From contig JAQWON010000002.1 of assembly GCA_029245825.1 (NCBI GenBank), positions 1 through 9,242 of the forward strand: 9,242 nt of DNA, in the 5' to 3' direction. The notes beneath the pieces are model-generated. The model was not told the origin of the DNA. It saw nothing but the letters and a program-made list of their open reading frames with translations, and did not search any database. This stretch comes from Flavobacteriaceae bacterium (lineage in GTDB: Bacteria; Bacteroidota; Bacteroidia; Flavobacteriales; Flavobacteriaceae). Shown here piece after piece: positions 6,664 to 9,242 of this stretch (position 1 is the first letter of the stretch; each line of letters opens with the position of its first letter). Position numbers and translations under genes: made by a program.

Positions 6664-7266
6664 TTAATTAGAATTTTCAAAAACTCCAAAAATAAATTTC
6701 TGTATTCTATTTGATGGTGTGAGATGATCGGATTTAGAGAAAGAGATTGATTTAAAGCCACCTCTCTCAAAAGTTTCTTTCATTGAATTTTGATTATACT
6801 GTCTAATTTCTAAACCACTACATCGTTTTGGGCCCTCAATTGAAAATGTTCCAACAACTAATTTGCTGGCAAAAAGAGAAATTTTATTTATGTATTTTTT
6901 GACATCATTTTTTTTAGTCAAAAAATGGAATAATGCTCTATCATGGCATAAATCAAATTTTATAGAGCTTTTAAAGTCTAAGATATCTGTTTCAATCCAA
7001 TTGACCTTTTTTGCATTTTCGCCAAGTCTTCTTTTAGTCTTACTTATGGCGTTTTTAGATAAGTCAAGAACTGAAATGTTTGTATATCCAAGATCAATAA
7101 GAAAATCAACTAACATACTTTGACCTCCGCCAACATCAATTATACTTGAGGATTTAGAAAGGTTAAGTGATTTAATTAAATCAAGGGATATTTGGGGAAT
7201 TTTTTGTGTCCAAGATAATTCATTAGGCTGTTTTGAAGAATAAATATTTTCCCAATGACTTTTCAT
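6664..7266 (-). CDS. Class I SAM-dependent methyltransferase
   Basis: This 200-residue protein has the Rossmann-fold methyltransferase plan: motif I IIDVGGGQS (42-50), the acidic residue after strand beta-2 in SVLDLS (65-70), TDILDF (93-98) and FDLCHDRALFHFL (104-116) for strand beta-4. The N-terminal SHWENIYSS and W19 resemble the thiopurine methyltransferase/TehB-like group. The later GPKRCSGLEI (145-154) and the closing HLTPSNRIQKF (181-191) belong to a bacterial subfamily of unknown substrate. Cys149 in the CSG motif and Cys107 near the active site could matter for a thiol or metalloid substrate, but this is only a possibility. Its start codon overlaps the stop of the upstream membrane protein gene by ATGA, so translation is probably coupled. 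MerC follows in the same direction. The enzyme is predicted to be cytoplasmic, with no signal peptide. Confidence 0.88.
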   Translation of the reverse strand: MKSHWENIYSSKQPNELSWTQKIPQISLDLIKSLNLSKSSSIIDVGGGQSMLVDFLIDLGYTNISVLDLSKNAISKTKRRLGENAKKVNWIETDILDFKSSIKFDLCHDRALFHFLTKKNDVKKYINKISLFASKLVVGTFSIEGPKRCSGLEIRQYNQNSMKETFERGGFKSISFSKSDHLTPSNRIQKFIFGVFENSN

Positions 7267-7703
7267 ATAGACTTATGCGCATAAAGAGATATAGAATATA
7301 GAATTACAAGAGCCCAAGCTAAGTAAACAAAAGGAGAGCTGGGTATTAGCATGTGAGCCATAATAGTTCCAAATAGGATCATTATCCCAATGCATATCAA
7401 TAGGCTAATTCTAACCTTAGAAATATTAGTTAAACTAGTCCTTGAAAAAAGAAAAATAAATAAACCTATGACTCCAACCCAAAGTCCAAAAAACTGATAA
7501 ATTTGTCTGAGATATCCAGGTAGAGTATTATTTATTTCTGCCTGAAATAATTGATCAAAACTCATTTCTAGCCGCTCTTCATTTGCTACTTTATCAAGCA
7601 TCCAGGGCTCATCGACAATCATCCATCTTGCTCCCAGGAAAATCATGGTTATTCCCATGATTAAGAGAGGGATGGAAAACAGGGAAATTTTTCTTTCATT
7701 CAT
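7263..7703 (-). CDS. Four-helix integral membrane protein of unknown function
   Basis: I cannot name this 146-residue protein. It has four hydrophobic segments at about 9-25, 69-87, 99-115 and 124-141. A polar region of some 40 residues lies between helices 1 and 2 and contains the tryptophan- and acid-rich stretch RWMIVDEPWMLDKVANEERL (26-45). The second half of this region, LPGYLRQIYQFFG, leads into helix 2. No cysteine pairs or enzyme motifs are seen outside one Cys at 104 in helix 3. The four-base overlap with the methyltransferase gene argues that the two products are made together and may work together. The ATG complementary to 7701-7703 is the natural start; it is preceded by an AT-rich TATATTTA that may be a promoter element. 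The upstream gene ends 51 bases away, so co-transcription from further upstream is also possible. Confidence 0.78.
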   Translation of the reverse strand: MNERKISLFSIPLLIMGITMIFLGARWMIVDEPWMLDKVANEERLEMSFDQLFQAEINNTLPGYLRQIYQFFGLWVGVIGLFIFLFSRTSLTNISKVRISLLICIGIMILFGTIMAHMLIPSSPFVYLAWALVILYSISLYAHKSI

Positions 7704-7754
7704 ATATTAAATATACAAAACAGGGAATAATGAAAATGGGGTTCCATGAAATAA

Positions 7755-9053
7755 TTATTTTTTTGGTATAATCCATTTATCTTCATATACCACACCATTC
7801 ATTTTATTTGAAACAATTAGGTCAACAACTTTAAGTCCTTTTAAAGCCATGTTTTCGAAGCTATCAATCCCGTTATTATCAAATCCTTTTCTTGTTCTAT
7901 GAATATTAAATTTGTCAGAGAATTTTCTGTTAAATACTCTTTCAACCCCATCTTTTCCAAGCATGAAGCCTAAAAGACCAGCCCATGTTGCTGTCGGATT
8001 ATCTGAATCCCACCCAGCTAAAGCACCAATTTTGATTGTTTCTTTTATATCTCCCTCACCATAAAGTAAGCTTATTATGCTTGCACCAAAATTAATTCCA
8101 GCAGCAAAGCAGCCATTACATGATTTATCTTTTGTGGACCATAAATAATTATCTTCTTGTCTAATTTGATATTTTAGATTTAATTCATCTCTTGTTTCTT
8201 CCCATTTTTTACCCTTATGATAAGACGCCTTCACAAAGTCATACATTTTTGCAGAATAAGAATTATTTGGCAGATTTTTTCTAGCTTCGTCTGCCATCCA
8301 TTGAACTTTATCCTTTGATGAAACATGATTTGTCTCTTGTGCCGCCAAAGAATACATGATTACATTAAACTCTGCAATCCATTTTGCATTTTCTCTTGCT
8401 GTAGTTAGAATTGGCAAACTTGAAATTTCTAAGGCTATATCAGGCCTAGTTGGCGAAAAAAAACCAAAAATTTCAGTTGTCAATTGGGCATCAATCATTT
8501 CATAATGAATGTTGTTTTTTGGATTACTTGTCTCTGGCGGTAAAATGCCCTCTTGCATTAAATCAAAAGCTCTTTGGTTAGAAACCCAAAGAAAATTCTC
8601 CTCTTTTTTATGGATATGATTTAGCCAACCCTTTTGAATTTGTTTGCCATTTAGTTGAGGGGTATTGTTTTCTAAGATTATTTCCTGGTACATATATTCA
8701 ATGTCAGTATCATCATCAGCTCCCCATATACTATCTTTATCAGCAAACAAGAAAGTAATGGTTTCAGAATATTTATTTGATTCCCAAATATTTGGTTGAT
8801 CTTTATCTCCCCAATTTTTTCTTGTATAAAAACCTTCACCTTTTCCTTCATGAGCTATTCCAATCTTATCCATTTCTGTAATTAAACCTGTCCAGTTACC
8901 AATACACTGACCTAACCAAAATCCTTCTAATTTATTTTTATAAACATCTTTATATATTGTTGTATTACCTTTTTTGTAAATAGGGTTAGAATTGTCCTTA
9001 CATCCAAGAGATATTAAACAAATTATTATAATAAATTGATAGATGATTTTCAT
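7755..9053 (-). CDS. ADP-ribosylglycohydrolase-family (PF03747) lipoprotein
   Basis: The protein has 432 residues. The signal segment (5-17) ends in ISLGC (Cys18), so it is a predicted lipoprotein. The fold is that of the DraG/ARH family, dinuclear-metal enzymes that remove ADP-ribose from proteins. LEGFWLGQCIGNWTGLITE (42-60) matches the N-terminal Gly-rich helix ending in the conserved Glu60. GADDDTDIEY (111-120) carries the first Asp cluster, and GWDSDNPTATWAGLLG (347-362) matches the GxDTDT-type second metal motif, with Asp349 and Asp351. These ligands suggest an active metal site. In Bacteroidota such exported members are larger than DraG and may hydrolyse other N- or O-glycosidic substrates, since protein ADP-ribosylation is mainly intracellular. 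A possible disulfide pair is SCNGC (311-315). It follows a fructosamine kinase-like gene by 43 bases. The family is secure; the substrate is not. Confidence 0.88.
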   Translation of the reverse strand: MKIIYQFIIIICLISLGCKDNSNPIYKKGNTTIYKDVYKNKLEGFWLGQCIGNWTGLITEMDKIGIAHEGKGEGFYTRKNWGDKDQPNIWESNKYSETITFLFADKDSIWGADDDTDIEYMYQEIILENNTPQLNGKQIQKGWLNHIHKKEENFLWVSNQRAFDLMQEGILPPETSNPKNNIHYEMIDAQLTTEIFGFFSPTRPDIALEISSLPILTTARENAKWIAEFNVIMYSLAAQETNHVSSKDKVQWMADEARKNLPNNSYSAKMYDFVKASYHKGKKWEETRDELNLKYQIRQEDNYLWSTKDKSCNGCFAAGINFGASIISLLYGEGDIKETIKIGALAGWDSDNPTATWAGLLGFMLGKDGVERVFNRKFSDKFNIHRTRKGFDNNGIDSFENMALKGLKVVDLIVSNKMNGVVYEDKWIIPKK

Positions 9054-9096
9054 TTAAGGATATTGAGTTAATACATTAAAAGTTTAAATATATAAA

Positions 9097-9242
9097 TCAA
9101 CTGTATTTTTTAATAATTTTCATTACACTTTTGTGGTACCCTTTCCCAAAAAGTATAAGGTGTACTAGTAAAGGATATAATTGATGAACTTCAAGACTAT
9201 CCTTCCAATTATAATCTAAAGGAATAATTTCATTATATGAAT
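9097..9242 (-). CDS. Fructosamine kinase family protein, C-terminal end only
   Basis: This is a partial gene entering from the right edge. The minus-strand frame starting at base 9240 is open for 47 codons and ends in TGA complementary to 9097-9099. The peptide contains NWKDSLEVHQLYPLLVHLILFGKGY and continues to a basic C-terminal helix. The pattern (YQLYPLLVHxxLFGxGY) is the characteristic end of the fructosamine-3-kinase/YniA family (PF03881), which phosphorylates sugar adducts on protein or small-molecule amines so that they decay, repairing glycation. Only the last sixth or so of the usual length of about 290 residues is visible, so the catalytic kinase motifs cannot be checked. The fit to the end-block and the correctly placed stop make the call good. 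The ADP-ribosylglycohydrolase gene follows 43 bases downstream, so the two may share a transcript. Confidence 0.8.
   Translation of the reverse strand, partial: SYNEIIPLDYNWKDSLEVHQLYPLLVHLILFGKGYHKSVMKIIKKYS

Noticed and set aside
6863..7123. Plus-strand frame inside the methyltransferase gene
   Set aside because: Antisense to motif I and beta-4 coding sequence of a clear methyltransferase; no sign of its own start.
7730..7750. Small hairpin (ATGG, four-base loop, CCAT) after the ADP-ribosylglycohydrolase stop
   Set aside because: The stem is only four base pairs and no solid T-run follows, so it is too weak to call a terminator.

Overview
The window is low-GC bacterial DNA. The gene content suggests a free-living, probably marine, member of the Bacteroidota or a nearby FCB-group lineage. 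Three things point that way: short N-terminal lipoprotein signals, a perfect TAnnTTTG-type -7 promoter element upstream of one lipoprotein gene, and start sites with no clear Shine-Dalgarno sequence. The assignment is an inference; there is no rRNA or other marker gene here.

Left part, all on the minus strand. A tandem NTF2-like lipoprotein gene (2640-3548) ends in a strong intrinsic terminator (2595-2619). It is followed by an MlrC-type (M81) metallopeptidase lipoprotein gene (989-2563). Ten bases further on is a class V aminotransferase-fold gene (978 to the left edge, cut off at its C-terminus). A short divergent promoter region (3549-3632) separates this block from a plus-strand cluster.

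Middle, plus strand. Four closely spaced genes encode an exported RidA-like protein (3633-4094), an unrecognised secreted protein with a TTG start (4105-4683), a membrane-anchored DUF1080 / 3-keto-disaccharide hydrolase-like protein (4695-5531) and a short CDF cation transporter with a cysteine-rich tail (5562-6179).

Right part, all on the minus strand and converging on the CDF gene. In transcription order these are the C-terminal end of a fructosamine kinase family gene (running in from the right edge, stop at 9097), an ADP-ribosylglycohydrolase-family lipoprotein (7755-9053), a four-helix membrane protein (7263-7703), a SAM-dependent methyltransferase overlapping it by ATGA (6664-7266), and a MerC-domain membrane protein with a cysteine-rich tail (6215-6622).

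Two themes stand out. First, several enzyme families best known from the cytoplasm (M81, RidA, ADP-ribosylglycohydrolase, possibly the PLP enzyme) carry lipoprotein or export signals here, which suggests catabolic chemistry in the cell envelope. Second, the CDF and MerC genes face each other and both end in cysteine-rich tails, which suggests soft-metal handling. I see no tRNA, rRNA, CRISPR array, insertion sequence or phage gene, and no gene-free stretch reaches 300 bases.
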